Source: Acanthornis magna
Taxonomy: Eukaryota > Chordata > Aves > Passeriformes > Acanthizidae
Length of the DNA: 64,000 nt
NCBI GenBank assembly: GCA_036785705.1
Contig: JAWUZG010000970.1
Location: forward strand, 2,762,501-2,826,500
Reading direction: 5' to 3'
In this document: piece by piece, positions 1-12,900 of the stretch
Position numbering within the stretch: the first letter of the stretch is position 1
Layout: the number at the start of each line of letters is the position of its first letter
The notes under the pieces: model-generated
Seen by the model: the letters and a program-made list of their open reading frames with translations, nothing else
Told to the model about the DNA's origin: nothing
The model's database searches: none
Translations under genes and position numbers: made by a program

Positions 1-671
1 CTGCTTGAATGCAGGTTATTCTTATTAATTTGCTCTGCTCACATCCTGCCTGAACAACTTTCATCTTTCTAGGCTTATAAGACATGATTTTGAGTACCAA
101 TTGTCTCTATAACAGATTTTGAGCAGTTTCCATATTCATTATAATAGAACCATTGTTGTGTGTCAGAATCTTCCTATGGGAAATTACATCTTATAATTAT
201 GTCCAGCTCAGTATTTGAATGTAGGTCACTGGGTGCTAATATCCCTTCTACCTTGCTTGCTGATTTCCCCAGAACACACGGCTGTTTAGACCAGCCAGGA
301 GCCAAGAGTTTACCACTTCAAAGTCATGGTCAGGAGCACGTGCCAGTTTCTGTAATGCCACATCTAATGTTGTGGATGTGTAGTGTAGAAGGTCAGTGGC
401 TGAGGACTGGTGTCCTGCAAGTGGGCAGATCTCCACTGGAACTGGTGGAGCTTTGATAATTAACATGAGTTGACATGCAGCTAAAAGGACTCAAGTGTTA
501 CAGTTTGCATGTCTCTAACTAGTAACATTGATAGAACGTGCATTTCAATAATCTTCAGTAATGTAATTTGTAATTTGTATTTCCCAGATTTGCAGATATT
601 TGGGTAAAATAATATTCTTACATCTTGGACCAAAATATGGGGTGTTTGCCCCCAAATCACAGCATTAGTTA
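1..671. other. AT-rich non-coding stretch
   Basis: I see no gene or recognisable repeat here. A 98-codon plus frame (160-456) and a 72-codon minus frame overlap it. Neither resembles a protein family I know, and their starts have no supporting context. It is best read as intergenic or intronic DNA. Confidence 0.5.
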
Positions 672-800
672 CGGTTTTGGGGTTTTATTTGGGTTTTTTT
701 TTCAAATTTTTTGTTTGTTTTTTGTTTGTGGTTTTGTTTATTTTTTCATGTTTGTTTGTTTGTTTGTTTGTTTGTTGGGGTTTTTTGTTTGTTTTTTTTC
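672..800. repeat. G/T-rich low-complexity tract with (TTTG)n core
   Basis: The plus strand is almost only T and G here, with runs of T broken by GGGG or GGG and a regular TTTG array at 751-776 (about 6.5 units). The complementary strand is A/C-rich. Similar tracts lie at 10838-10888, 44893-45006 and 54319-54540, so this is a recurring sequence type in the window. The Phe/Val/Cys-rich frames across it are translations of the repeat and not genes. Confidence 0.85.
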
Positions 801-1270
801 CCCGAGAGGATGGAATGTCAGAGGAAGAAGAGCAAGAGGAGGAGAATTTTTTAAAATTTTTTTTTTGTGCCTGGAACCAAATGGCAGTATGTTTATGTTG
901 AATAGCCTTTGCTCAGAGATGTGTTTCGCAGCAATGCTTTCAGCCTTCTGTTTGTGTGGTCTGAATTCAGAGAAATTATTTGCTTCTGTTTCCCACAAGG
1001 CTACAGACAGGCTGAAGATGTTATGGAAAATGTCAAAGGAAGAAACACACTGAGACAAGGAAAGAATATAAAAATATTGTGAGTAATTGTGCTGGAGACT
1101 GCATAGCAATAGCTCCAGCTTGGTTGGAAAATAAATTTGGCCAGTGAAGCTCAGTGGAAAACACCCAATACACGTTGCACTCTTGTTTATATCCCTTGTA
1201 AACTCTGGCCCCAAGGTACAGAAAAAGATATGTTTGAAGCTCAGCACAAATTTATTTAGATTTATTGAAG

Positions 1271-1307
1271 GGTCTGGACTGCCAGACCCACTGCCAGACC
1301 CACTGCC
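1271..1307. repeat. Short 12-bp tandem duplication with hairpin potential
   Basis: The unit gccagacccact occurs twice in tandem (1281-1292, 1293-1304), followed by a partial third copy. Just upstream, ggtctgg (1271-1277) is the reverse complement of ccagacc inside the first unit, so a 7-bp stem with a 4-nt loop is possible. On the minus strand the repeat translates as a Gly-Ser string, which is an artefact. A local slippage duplication is the simplest explanation. Confidence 0.7.
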
Positions 1308-1624
1308 TACTATTAAACCATGCAAATGGCCCTGGTATGCCTCCAGTTTGCATCAAATTATCATTATGTTTCTTGAAAACTACCATGCAAACTCCAGGCC
1401 AGGTTGGGAGTATTTGTTGCACCTTGTCTCATGTAATTCTGTCAGTTGTCCATTCGACTTTATACCCACACTGGACACAGACTTGGGTATGCTGGAAAAA
1501 CACACACTAATAAGGGATGCAGAGCTGTAGCTTTGTTATTTTTCCCTTAAATAAGTACTGGTCTTAGAGCAGCAGAGCAGGGTTGCATTTTGTAGGGAGG
1601 AGAACGGTTCATTTAAAGATAGAA

Positions 1625-1755
1625 ATTCTTGTTGAAAGGGTGCTCTGGAGGTCACCTAGTCCAACTTCCCTGTCAAAGGAGGATTGCTGCCACCTGTGGC
1701 ATTGTCTTTCTCAAAAACTTTTGAGGATTGCAAGAGTTGGGAGGAAGGGATTCTT
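1625..1755 (-). mobile_element. CR1 LINE 3'-end fragment (minus orientation)
   Basis: Read on the minus strand, the segment ending near 1625 has the usual CR1 3'-end wording: a 'gttggactag' type box, then 'gacctccagag', then 'cccttccaac', in decayed form. On the plus strand this appears as 'ctggaggtcacctagtccaa' at about 1647-1666. The match fades beyond about 1700 and is only suggestive up to 1755. CR1 copies are usually truncated at the 5' end, so a piece of about 130 bp from the 3' end is normal. No coding part is present. Confidence 0.6.
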
Positions 1756-1765
1756 GCTGCTAAAT

Positions 1766-4700
1766 CCCCTGAAATTTATAGTAGGGTGCCCTGGCTTTAT
1801 GAGGTCCACAGTGGTATGGCCAATCAGCGCTGGGACACATTTAAGGAACTAAACCTAACCTACATAAAATCTGGGGCAGAAAACTGAATGTTTGGTGTCA
1901 CTGAAGTAATCATGCCAGACAGGAAATATGACATAAAAAATGTTTCTACATAGGAACCTGACTTTGTTGAAGACACTCAAAGTCCTCTTTTTGAATGTAA
2001 GTAGGTAGAAAAACACAGCTTTCATACCTACTGCATCAGTGTGACTCAGGGCTTAGGAGGGAGCCCTGAGAGGATGACTTAATTTCACTGCATTATTTGA
2101 ATAAAAATCCTGCTGTTTGAATTACAACAAAAAGAAGTTCTGGGTGCAAACTGATATATATTGTTAGGATTCCTTCAGAGAAAAAAAACCCCAGGATGTG
2201 AATACCCTTTACATCCCCCAACTCTGTGCAGTTCACATTTAAATGAGATCCCTCCTCAACAACGTCTTAGACACGGACAAGTTATTTTGAATTTTGACAT
2301 TAGCTTCAGCTCTGGGAATAGGAAGAGAAATCAGATTCTGTTTTCCTTTCTCTCTCTTCAACATCTGTGGAGAAGATGCATTTCTTTTGAAATGAGATGA
2401 TCAATTCTATTTCCTCCGCCTGATGCATCTTCACATGAGTATAGTAGTGGAATGTGCTCAGGTTCTGTATGCATGAGACTTTTGAGTCACTATAGTCATG
2501 TGGGTATGGTGGGACCCAAAGAAGAAAGAAGAAAAATACAGACTTACAGGGATGGGCTGTTGCAATGATCAGGTGAAGGAAGAGATGGGAAATGAAAGGA
2601 ACTTGGGCTGTTTAGTCTGGCAAGTGTGTGGAGAAGGGTTGTGATTATTTGGCGGAAATATATCTGGGAAGTAACGAACAGGAAGAGAAAAATTCAAGAG
2701 AGTTTTCATGAGGAAAAATAGTTATGAATGAAACATTGATAATGGGTATGAGGAAAAATGATTATAAAATAAACATTGAGAATTACAGTCTGGGAACAGA
2801 ATAATGAGATTCGTAATTTCTTAAGAGGTGCCCGAGAGGCAAGAAATCAAATACCTCTGAATGATGTAAAGATAGGGAGATATGCTGAAAAGGTAGGAGA
2901 AATGTTGCATGTAAAGGGGCAACGTACTAAAATGGATAATTTTAACTTTTTCCATTTCTGCTTGATTTAGGGATTAAACAAGAAGCACACCCACTCAGTG
3001 AGTACCCACTGAGTTGTGAAATTGTCCGCACACCTTCCTGCTCTCAGATGGGTAGCTGCAGCCAACTTAAACATGAGTGATTACTTTGATGGGTGTTTTG
3101 AAAACAATAAAAATGGATATTTTTTGTCTAGACTTAAGATGCTGAAGCTTAACCTACAGCTGAACTTGTAAACTTTGATCTCTGTGAGAAAACTTCCTTT
3201 AAACTGATGCCAAGGTGTTCCTTATTGAACAACTGATTTTTTTGTTATTTTGTATATAGTAAATTTTTAATAAATAATGGATGTAACTTTGATAGATTAA
3301 TTGTACACTGAGATATATGTATAAAACTTAAGAGCCATCCTGAATTTGTGTTTCAATCTGGAGCTTGTTTATGAATGGACTTGGCTGCAAACATAAGAAA
3401 GGATTGGGTTTTTTGTCTTAGTAAACAGACCTAAGATTGAAATACAGGTTCCCTGGTAAAAGGCAGTAGTCTTGTTCTAACACAACTTTAATTTATGGAA
3501 ACTTTAAATTTGGTCTTAAAAGCCTCAGCTCAAGCTTCTCAACATTGTTATTTTTGACCCTACTTAATTTCTATGGCTTAAATGTGTCTTACTTTTCTCT
3601 GAGAGTATCTGGGAAATCTTTATTACTGTAATGAAACCTCTATAGGTACTGAATCACTTATGTAATTTTTTGGAAATGATTCTGCATCTATAGATGTATA
3701 AACCTAGAATAGAACAACAAAGAAAGTGTCAAAATGCCTGAGTAGGGGAAGAGTCAAAACGCGTAAATGCAAAGATGGTGTCCACACACCTTAATAAAAA
3801 TGACAGCCATACTGAGGGCATGTGCTTCTCTTAGATGAGCAGTTTGAAACACAAGAGTCTTAAGCCAAAAAGCAAAAAAGAAAAAAAAAAGGAAGCTCAA
3901 AGGGCCTTAATGACAGTGACAGATTTTGGCAGACAATATAGTCAGGAAAAATGTGCCGGTAAATTTTGTGCTTGTCAGGAAAAACTTTATGTAAAAAAAA
4001 TCGTGAAACATAATTATAGAATAATTTGTTACAAGATGGAGAAAGAGACACAAGTTAGGTAAGAGCAAGAAGGCAGCAGGGGAGTGAATATGGCTTAACT
4101 AATTTATTACCTCACGTCTAAGCTGCTAATTCACTAGAAAAAGTCAGGAAAAGTGAAACTGTCTCAATATGTAAAATAATTCCACTAGGGAGGTTGAGAA
4201 TTTAGTTCAAACTGTTCATTGTAAAAATCAGCACAAGCATGCATGCAGCTTCATGTAGGGAATGATGCTGATTGACAGTCCCTCTGTGTGTTTTACCTAT
4301 ACAATGCAAAGCCTTCTTTGCATTAACACAATTATAGTCTGAGTATTTGCTACCAGTAGTAACTCAAATTTAATGAGTGAACAAGTTTCTGGGATTTTTT
4401 CAAGTTTTTTGAAATATACAGTACAATATAATGAAATATATTATCTATCACACATAAGTGACTCAGGACATAAATAGCATTTATGTTTGTCTTATAATTT
4501 TAAACTGATATAATTTTTACTTGCAAGTTACTTCATGGTTTTCTTTACATCTCCAAATCAACACTGGATGTTTTCTGGGACCAAGTTTTAGGTAAGTTCA
4601 TGAATTGATCGGACTAAATACACATATAATATTGTGATGTTGTATGACTTGTGATCATTCACAGGGATATAAAACAAAATTATGTATATGCCTTCTATTC

Positions 4701-7700
4701 ATGAAGACGTGGAAATATAAAATCTTCTTGAAACACTGAATTAAAAAATTTATCCTGTTGAAATTTGACTGTGTTAAACATCACTGCTTGAAACAAAAAC
4801 ATTGTCTCTTCCCCTGCAGTGTCCTAATCCAGACTAAAAGTCATAATGATGCACTCATGTAACATTAAAGGAAGTAGAATTTCTTCTCTAATGCACTCCT
4901 GTGCTCAACTGTTTTCCTGGTTTATGTATCAATGAATTTGTCACTGCAAGAAACAACCTTATGTTTTCCATCTTGAAATAATACTTTAATGATCATTCAG
5001 GAAGACTTCAATTGAAGAGTTTCTAGGATGGTAATCTTTGAGTTTTGGATCAGGTGTATTTGTGGCTTTCCAATCAGAAAATATTTCGGTTGGCCTTGGA
5101 GTGACCACATTCACACAGCCTGAATGCCAGCAAAATCCTGTTATCTAATGTTTTCTTGGATGTGGCTTCAGATTTACAGAGGTGCCATTAGGAAATGTTA
5201 GGCTCCGGACATTTCTAGATGCTGGAAATGCAAATTGTCCTTGCAACACCTGGTAGGTCACTCCGGGTGAGCAAGGCTCACTCGTTGCACCACCATCTCC
5301 TTAGATACTTTATAAAGATCTAAACAGCAAAAGATCTCTGAGCAGCCTTCAGAGCTGGTTTCTGCTTCTTTTGTTTGACAATAGGCTTTCAGAGAACTTG
5401 TCAGGTGCATTTAAAGCAACAATTTCAGTTAGCTTAGGAACTTTCCATTACTGTTAGAATGCTGTTTGTTCTTTCATTATTCACTTTAAAATCATGTTAA
5501 TGACAGAAAGAAATATAAAAAATGGAGCCATTATCTTTCACTTACTATGAAAGTATAGACAAGCAGGAATTGTCTAACAGTTTCTCTCTACTCTACAAGA
5601 GAGCCCAAATGAGTATACAAGATAATGATGATGGGGTTCATTTTGCATGCTATCAAACTACTCAAACATTAAAGGTTTAAAAGCACAGTGCAAAATCAGC
5701 ATCAAATCTGAAGATTTTGCCACCTTGTTAGAATAGTTTGTTGTACAGGTGGACTGAGAGAAAATTAAAGATACTAGTTGGTAAGAAATGAGTTTATATA
5801 ATGAGATATATAAATAAAAATTTCTGATGTTCACCAGCAGTAGCCCCAGAGTTTGAGAAATTTTTCTTTTGAATAGAATTATGAAAAACATGTATTTCAT
5901 ATAATAAAATAATTCTGCAGTACTGAAGATACATGAGCTTAATAATCAGTGGAGGTCAAAAAGTGATTCCTTGAGAGTTCTTAATATTTAATAGTAAACA
6001 ACAGCAAAAGTTATTATGTCAGTCCAAAAATTTGATCATGAACCTATATTTTTAGTACTACAGATCTGAGGAAAGGCTGCACTCATGTAATATTATGCCC
6101 TTTGGAAAGGGCATTTTATGACTTAGGATTATTTTACCTAGAAATGAAAAAAAGGAGCAGAAATTGAACTCTGTAAAATAAGAAATAGTGGGGATAAGAT
6201 CAAAGAAAGATGTCATCTCAGAGCACAAAACCTGGGGATATCAAACGAATTACCCAGATATTGAACTTAAAAAGAAAAGGTACAGCAATTTTGCTCAGAG
6301 CAGGTAGGCAAAATTACATTTAAAAATTCAATTACTTTTGAAAAATTATGAAATACATTTAAGTGTGAACTTCTTTTTTTTTTTTTTAAATCAAAGATAT
6401 TCATTGGGAATGAGCAAACCATGTGGCCTTGCTGATTTATTTCAGTCCACTGACTAGAAAGTAAGCCTATGCATGTACCTGGAATTAATATGGTGATTCT
6501 TGGTACGCATTATCTGTCTTTGAAGCTCCCTGAGCTGCCGTTTGGTACACAAGTGTATTGGAAGAGCAAAACTCTAACCCTGCCCAGCTCTTGTTTTGTT
6601 TTTCCAAGCTCCTACTTCAGGCCAGTCACAGAGATGGGGTATTAAGCTACCCTCACTTTCTATGATATAAGCCAGCTTGTCCTTATTTTCTGTTCTTTAG
6701 GTTGCAGGGAACAGAACATCACATCTTTGACCTGGTATTTTCTTGCTACTAGTTGTGAAAATTTTGACACAATTATTTTAACATTCAGTTTCTCAGGTAT
6801 TACACCAAATGGCGGTTGAGGGAGACTTTGGGGTTACTAATTATTTATGTTTGACAATATGCTGGAATTTTGCCTTGGTACAAGATCAGCAATTCTTAAA
6901 AGGAAGACTATTCCTTTGACACTGTTGATTCTATCACACTGCACAAACCAAAGCTGAGTTTTATCTTGAAATATCCAGAGTATCTTGCCTTCCCCCTGCT
7001 GTTCAGCTGGAGCTGAGAACTGAAGAGCATTTCCTTTGAAAACCTAAAGCAAGAATATATCTGAATTAATATCTTCATTATAAGATAGTTAATTACTAAT
7101 TATCAGACAGGTTGTGTGGTCCTGTATGATAATACATATTGGTTCCTTTGTAGTAGCCTCCATAAATGTACTGCTCTTAACTGGAGTAATTCTCTTGGAT
7201 TTTCTTGAAATGGATTGTCCACAATAAATGAGACCTATTTTCAGGTTGCTGGTCATATAGGGTGTGCACACAAAGGACAAATTCTTACTGCCAGTGGGAC
7301 TGCACAAGACAATGCAAATCAATATTGCAGTAGTGAGTGTTACTGTTGTCTGTAGCTGAGAACTGCATTTATCTATTTCTCAGTATTTTCATTTGTTTTA
7401 TTTAGGTTTAACTGCATTTATGTAGTTTAAACTAGCGTTTGGATGTCTCAGAGAAGAAAGAAAGAAGAGAAAACCGTTGACTTTCGAGCATCAGTTACAG
7501 ATATTTTAAAAATTTTAAATTATTCTATCAAGACAGGCACCAATGACAATTGTATTGAAAATTGAAATCTATAATCCTTTAATACTCAAGCAAGCAAATC
7601 CTCTTTATTCATCTTTACATTTGTCTTGGGTGCACCTCTGTAGAATTTTTTTCCTTACAATTCCCCATGTGTAGAGTCGAATTAATCTATTTTTTGTTGG

Positions 7701-8454
7701 ATTTTATATTGCAGTTATGGAATGTGGGGGTCACAAAATTAAAATTTCTGGTTTCAGAGAGATGCCCTTACTAGAAATCAACCATTTGTGACTTACTAAA
7801 ATCAAAATTTGTTTTCTAATGGCCTCCAAAACTTTAGATTAATCCAATACAACATATTTCACTCTCATATGGATCCACACAGAATAATCAGAAATAAATG
7901 CAGAATGTCTGCAAGAATAAGGTGTGATGCTGTTTGTCCTCTGAATGCCTGATTTTACTGCCTTAACAGGATATGGCTTAGTACAGCAGCTGAAGCAGTG
8001 GGTTTAAATATTTGATATATCAGGTGATTTCTTTGCCTGCTGTGGTGAAAAATGTCTCCTTTCTAGATTCACAGGTATATGTCTGTTTATTTCAATTACT
8101 CAAATAAATGGAGATTAACTGAAAACACGGACTGCAACTCTGCTCATATAATCTAAAATTAATTACTTACTAAAAGTACTATTTTGTTGTTATGCAAAGA
8201 GACTTTCTTTATATAGCTAACTTTTCACCAATATATGCTTTTCTGAGGTACTAAAGCTTGCTGTTTATCTGCACAGTTTTTTTATTTCAGGTCAATAATT
8301 TCAAATGGTGGTAAACAATCCACTGAACACAAAACCCAGAGCAGTGATCCGTGACGTCTGTTAGAATCATTAGACCTCACTTAATTTATTGTAACAGCTC
8401 CATTACTGTGGAGATGTAAAACTGGTGTGCAACACTGTGCAAAACTGATTCAGT
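1766..8454. other. Unique AT-rich DNA without recognised genes
   Basis: About 6.7 kb with no recognisable gene or interspersed repeat. Small items seen are a perfect 8-bp inverted repeat, actcagtg/cactgagt with a 6-nt spacer (2993-3014), and a 14-T run (6374-6387). Open frames of 60-80 codons occur on both strands at the density expected of AT-rich random sequence, and none shows a known domain. Confidence 0.5.
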
Positions 8455-8699
8455 AATTGGAAGAATGATGGGGAAGATCATGCTGAGAGGTACTGAAAGA
8501 CTTTTAAAGAACAGTGAAATCATCGGGCACAGTCAGTGTGAGTTCGCAAAGGGAAAGTCCCGTTTAACTACTTTGATCCCTCTACAATGAGGTTTCATCT
8601 GTAATGGGTGCTGGATGTAGTTTTTCTGGGTTTTAATAAGGCTTTTGGTACTCTCCTTCACAGCATCCTTTAGGACAAGGTTACCAGCTGTGAGATGAG

Positions 8700-8930
8700 C
8701 AAGGTGATGGTGTTTAGGAAATCAGAAGGAATTTCTTCATGGAAGATTCGTTTAACATTGAATGGACTGCCCAGGGAGGTGGTGGTCTCACCATCAATCT
8801 AGATGTTTGAGAAACAGGATGAGGAACTTAATGACATAGTCTTGTTGACAAGGTGGTGATAAGTCAAAGGTTGGACTCAGTGATCTCTGAGGTCTTTTTC
8901 AACCTAAACAATTCAGTGATTCTGTGAAGA
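8700..8930 (+). mobile_element. Nested CR1 3'-end insertion
   Basis: This is a short CR1 3' end lying in the middle of the ORF2 region of the larger CR1. It carries the typical order of 3'-UTR boxes: 'ggaatttcttcatggaaga', 'gactgcccagggaggtggtg', 'ggttggactcagtgatctct', 'ctttttcaacctaaacaatt', and the terminal repeat-like 'cagtgattctgtga'. The outer element's ORF2 sequence continues on both sides, so this piece must be the younger insertion. Both are on the plus strand. No convincing target-site duplication was seen, as is common for CR1. Confidence 0.8.
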
Positions 8931-8961
8931 GCTGGCTGAAGGACAGAGCTCCAGGGTTATA

Positions 8962-9186
8962 GTGAATGGTGCTACATCTGCCTGGTGGCCAGACATCAGT
9001 GGAATTCATCAAGGATCAACTCTAGGGCCAGTTCTATTTAAAACATTTATCAGTGATCTGGATGCAGGGATTGAATGTACTATTACCAAGTTTGCAGATG
9101 ATACCAAACTGGGAGGTGCTGTTGACTCTCTTGAGGGGCAAGAGACCTTGCAGAGGGATCTCAGTGTGTTGAAGCACTGGGCATAA
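8962..9186 (+). pseudogene. CR1 ORF2 reverse-transcriptase fragment
   Basis: A 74-codon open stretch of the CR1 reverse-transcriptase domain. It shows the GxxQGSxLGPxLF-type box (GIHQGSTLGPVLF), the FISDLDAGIECT segment and the catalytic motif as FADDTKLGG. The two aspartates of the FADD box (YADD in many reverse transcriptases) are retained. The frame is closed by a stop just after LKHWA, where CR1 ORF2 would continue, and it has no genuine start of its own because it lies in the middle of a long polyprotein frame. It is a remnant that by chance stayed open, not a host gene. Confidence 0.8.
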
Positions 9187-9955
9187 AACTGAAAAAGACC
9201 AAATGCTGAATTTTGTACCTGGGTTAGATTAACAGCGGGCACAAATCTAAACTAGGACATGAGTGGCTGGAAAGCAGCCCTGCAGGGGGGGTGTGGGGGT
9301 TCTGGCTGAAAGGAAGCTCAAAAGGAATCAACGTGCCTGTGCCTCTGGAGGGCGAACTGCATCCTGGAGTGCATCAAACACAGCTCCACCAGCTGGATTA
9401 AATATGCGATTATTCTGCTCTATTTAGAATTGGTGTGGTCTCACTTTGAGTCCTTTGTGGGGTTCTGGGGCCTACCATTTAAAAGGGGTGTGAAGGTGTT
9501 TGAATGCATCCAGAGAAAGGTGACAAAGCTGGTGAAGTGGATGAAAGGCATATCTTGTGAGGAACAGCTGAGGGCACTGGGTTTGTTTAGTGTGGAAGGA
9601 GGCTGAGGTGCAACCTCACTGCTCCCTGAAGCTTCCTGAGGAGAGGAAGTAGGGAGGCAGGTGCTAATCCTTTCTCCTTGGTCCCAGTGCCAGGACATGT
9701 GGGAATGGCTCAAAGATGTGTCTATCAGGGGAGGAGGATTGGACTTGAGATGAGGACACTGTTTACCAAGATGGTGATCAAACCCTGTAAAGGCCTCCTG
9801 GAAGGGTGGTCAATGCCCCAAGCCTGTCAGCGTTAAAGATGCATTTGGACAACACCCTTAAGCTGTGTTTTCACTTTTGGTCAGCCCTGAAGTCATCAGG
9901 CAGTTGGAGTCCAAGGTCATTGTAGGTCCCTTTCAACTCAATTTTTCTGTTTTAA

Positions 9956-12900
9956 GAGTCTTCCTCTATCTTAGATATTAAATCAATATATATAAGTAAG
10001 TATATTTTCTTAATCAATAATAAACAGTGTTTAATAAAATGGCATATGTGTTACATTGTTCAAGTGCCAAGACAAGCAGATAGGCAGTCTACTATAAACA
10101 ATACCAACACAAGTAAATAATTTATCAAAATCAACAGGAACACTGAGAAGTTTAACGTAGGGTCTCAAGCATGCAATGTTTGTGAAGTATTTCATGGTTG
10201 TTTTTTAAACTAAAGGTTCCCATGCACAATAAACCTGAGCTTTCTTGGAAGTAGTGAAAGTGATAGCCCTTCTTCCTAATTGCAAACTACATGTACTTTA
10301 TTTGGTTTTATCTTAGACATTGTGGTTGCAGGGCCACAAGTCTCAGGAAATAATCTATCACTGCAAAATATAAGCAGCTAAATATAATTCTTAGTCTGTT
10401 TTTTATGGTTGTTTGATGTTTTTCTTGGCTATTTCACTTGTTACTAAAATGGTGCAAAATCTTGTGAGTTTTTTAAAAGTAGTTTTTGGTTTAGAAAGCT
10501 GTCTTATGAAGTGAACTTTCGATTTAAAATGTAACTGAGAAGTTTGGTTTACTTGCCCTTTATTTGCGGCCCATTTTGTACAGTTACTTTGACAATTTAT
10601 AGGTATTGCATTGTTTTGTGTAATATATCCAGGCCAAGTGTAAAAGCCTCACCTTTTTCATGTACTGTCATGTAGAGAATACTGCTATCAAATCACACCA
10701 TAAAGATGATGGGGAAATTTTATCCATCATGAGAAACCATGTTTTCCTATCTGAAATTTACAGTCACTCTGAGTTATTAAGGCTTCAACTATGTATTAAA
10801 ACTAATAGTAATAAATGCAAACAATCTCTTATACTACCCCCTCCCAAAAAAACCCCCCAAAAAACAAACAAACAAACAAACAAACAAAGAAACCAAAATG
10901 GAAATTCCTTTGAGGTTAGCCATTGAATTTTTCATTTGACTGAATTTGGTATCTGGATCTGAGAAAAATTGCTACGTGCTACTCTGTCTTGTATGGTGAT
11001 ACATGAAACTGAATCCAAGCAAATTTGAGAGTAGGAGAGACTTGGTTTGGCTCCATATATTCCCGTTGCGGTTGTTTCTGTATGTTCAGACCAGCAACTA
11101 GCTTTTGCACTTATGGTCTTTCAAATGTATTTGGATTCACTTAAATGAGTCTTAACGCATCACATACACTTTTGGCAGTACTGTTGTGACTTGTCAGTAA
11201 TAGCAATTCCAAAATATATTTAATTATGACTACTTCTGTTGTCTCCATAGAGTACAGTGTCTCTAAAGAACTGGTTTATGGCATCATTGAGGCTCACCTA
11301 TTTCTAAGACTTGGTGATCAATTTGACAACCAGTTTGAGGAGTTTGGCTTTTCTGCCAAAGAGATAAAAATATGTATTTAGCTTTGGCAGGAGTTTGTAG
11401 CATTAGAGTTGCAAAACAGACTGCTTCTTGTGATGATTGTGTAACTAATGGATTCTCCAGGTAAAATAGCTGTAGCGAGTTCTATCCTCAGAATTTCAAC
11501 ATAGACGTGCTGAGAACATGAGCTTAGCAGCTGACAGTCGTATCAGTGAAATGAATTAGTGAGGAATTTTATTCTTTCCAGGGTGGACAGATCGTACGGC
11601 ATTTCTGAATACTCCCTGTGACAAATATGGAAATTTCACTTGTCAGAATATTGTTATTTCTTTCTTTTGTTTTGGAGTAAAACTGCACAGTAGTGTAATG
11701 GTTCTAGCACAAAAGTTAACACATCTCTTGGGAGTGTAATACAAATTGTAGTTTGAGGCTGAAGATGTTCCTGGACTCTCTGTGATACAGAGAGTAGTGT
11801 AGCATTTACTTCATCTGAGTAATGTTTAGGACCTGGACCATGAATTGGGCAGAGCAGAAATATTTTTGCTTGTTTTTCTTACTTGTATAACTATTCATAA
11901 TGATATTTTAGGAGGAAGGGAAAACACAATTATATGTGGTCTATATTGTTCATTTATGAAAGAGTTAAAAACTTTGGGAGAAAGAACTTTGCTATATCAT
12001 AGCTGGCAAGATGTGAGACAGAATTTCTTTCCAAATGACTATATTAAATTGTTATAATACAGGAATGAGGAAATTGAATAAGAACCCACATCCTCCTTAA
12101 TGCAGCCTGGTTTTAAAGAGGGAGAGGAAGCTGTGTTAGGCTGTGGTTTTCTGATGCTTTGTGAAACTTGAGGCATATCCTTTAATGAGAGGTTCCTTTT
12201 GTAATTGTTGGTTTAGATAACTTTTGTTTGAGACTGCTACTACATTAAGATTTAAATTGTTTTCCACTAAATAGTTATCCTTTCTTCCAACTTTTGTCTT
12301 TGGATTCCAAAAGACGTATTGGAAATTTGCTGGTAAGATATGCCTTTTTATGTTTCATTGAAGAAGCTGACCTAGCTAAGCAGGTCTCTTCTGATAAAAG
12401 AGTTGGCTATCTCATTTATTCTCTTTCCAAATTCTGTTTAATACAAGTCCTTGGTTTTCTTATAATTGACCAAAATTAAAGTGGAAGAAACACTTTGAAT
12501 TTTACAGTAGGATAAAATGGTCTTTAGTGTCCAAATCTCTCAATCATCATAGTGTTAAAACTCAGCTCTAAGTCTATATCTAAATTTTGGTTGAAAAGAT
12601 GACTAATATTTTATGTCTGAAGTAATTATATCCAGTTGATATAAAAGCAAAAACCAGTGAGACTGTAGCAATCCATGCCAGCAGGGCACCATGTTCCTTT
12701 TGCATTATTGCACTTACTCCAGAACTCTCCTAATTGAAACTGTGTCGGTTTCTTTTTCAGTTATAAGTCATAAGCATCCTACTGGACTGTGAGGGATTGA
12801 ATTGCTATTCAAAGGTACCAAATGAATCCACCATAGGAAATTTGTAAAATTGAATGGTTTTATTGTTTTGCTTTATACCATCTATGATCAACTCACCTTC

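Larger units (their letters stand above)
8455..9955 (+). mobile_element. CR1 LINE, 5'-truncated, interrupted by a second CR1
   Basis: This is a 5'-truncated non-LTR retrotransposon copy of the avian CR1 family. CR1 mobilises by target-primed reverse transcription using its own ORF2 endonuclease/reverse transcriptase. The copy begins inside ORF2. Decayed CR1 wording ('gggcacagtcagtgtgagtt', 'ggcttttggtactctc', 'cacagcatcct') runs to about 8700, is broken by a separate CR1 3' end, and resumes at about 8931 with 'agagctggctgaaggacaga'. The reverse-transcriptase core (8962-9186), the C-terminal region ('catccagagaaaggtgacaa', 'gaggaacagctgagggcact') and a 3' end with 'cattgtaggtccctttcaac' follow in order. 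Many stops and frameshifts make it non-functional. The exact 5' boundary is uncertain. Confidence 0.85.

Noticed and set aside
738..1325. 195-codon minus-strand frame with a Gly-Ser repeat
   Set aside because: The Gly-Ser string is the translation of the 12-bp tandem duplication at 1281-1307, and its other end runs into the (TTTG)n tract. No domain is visible.
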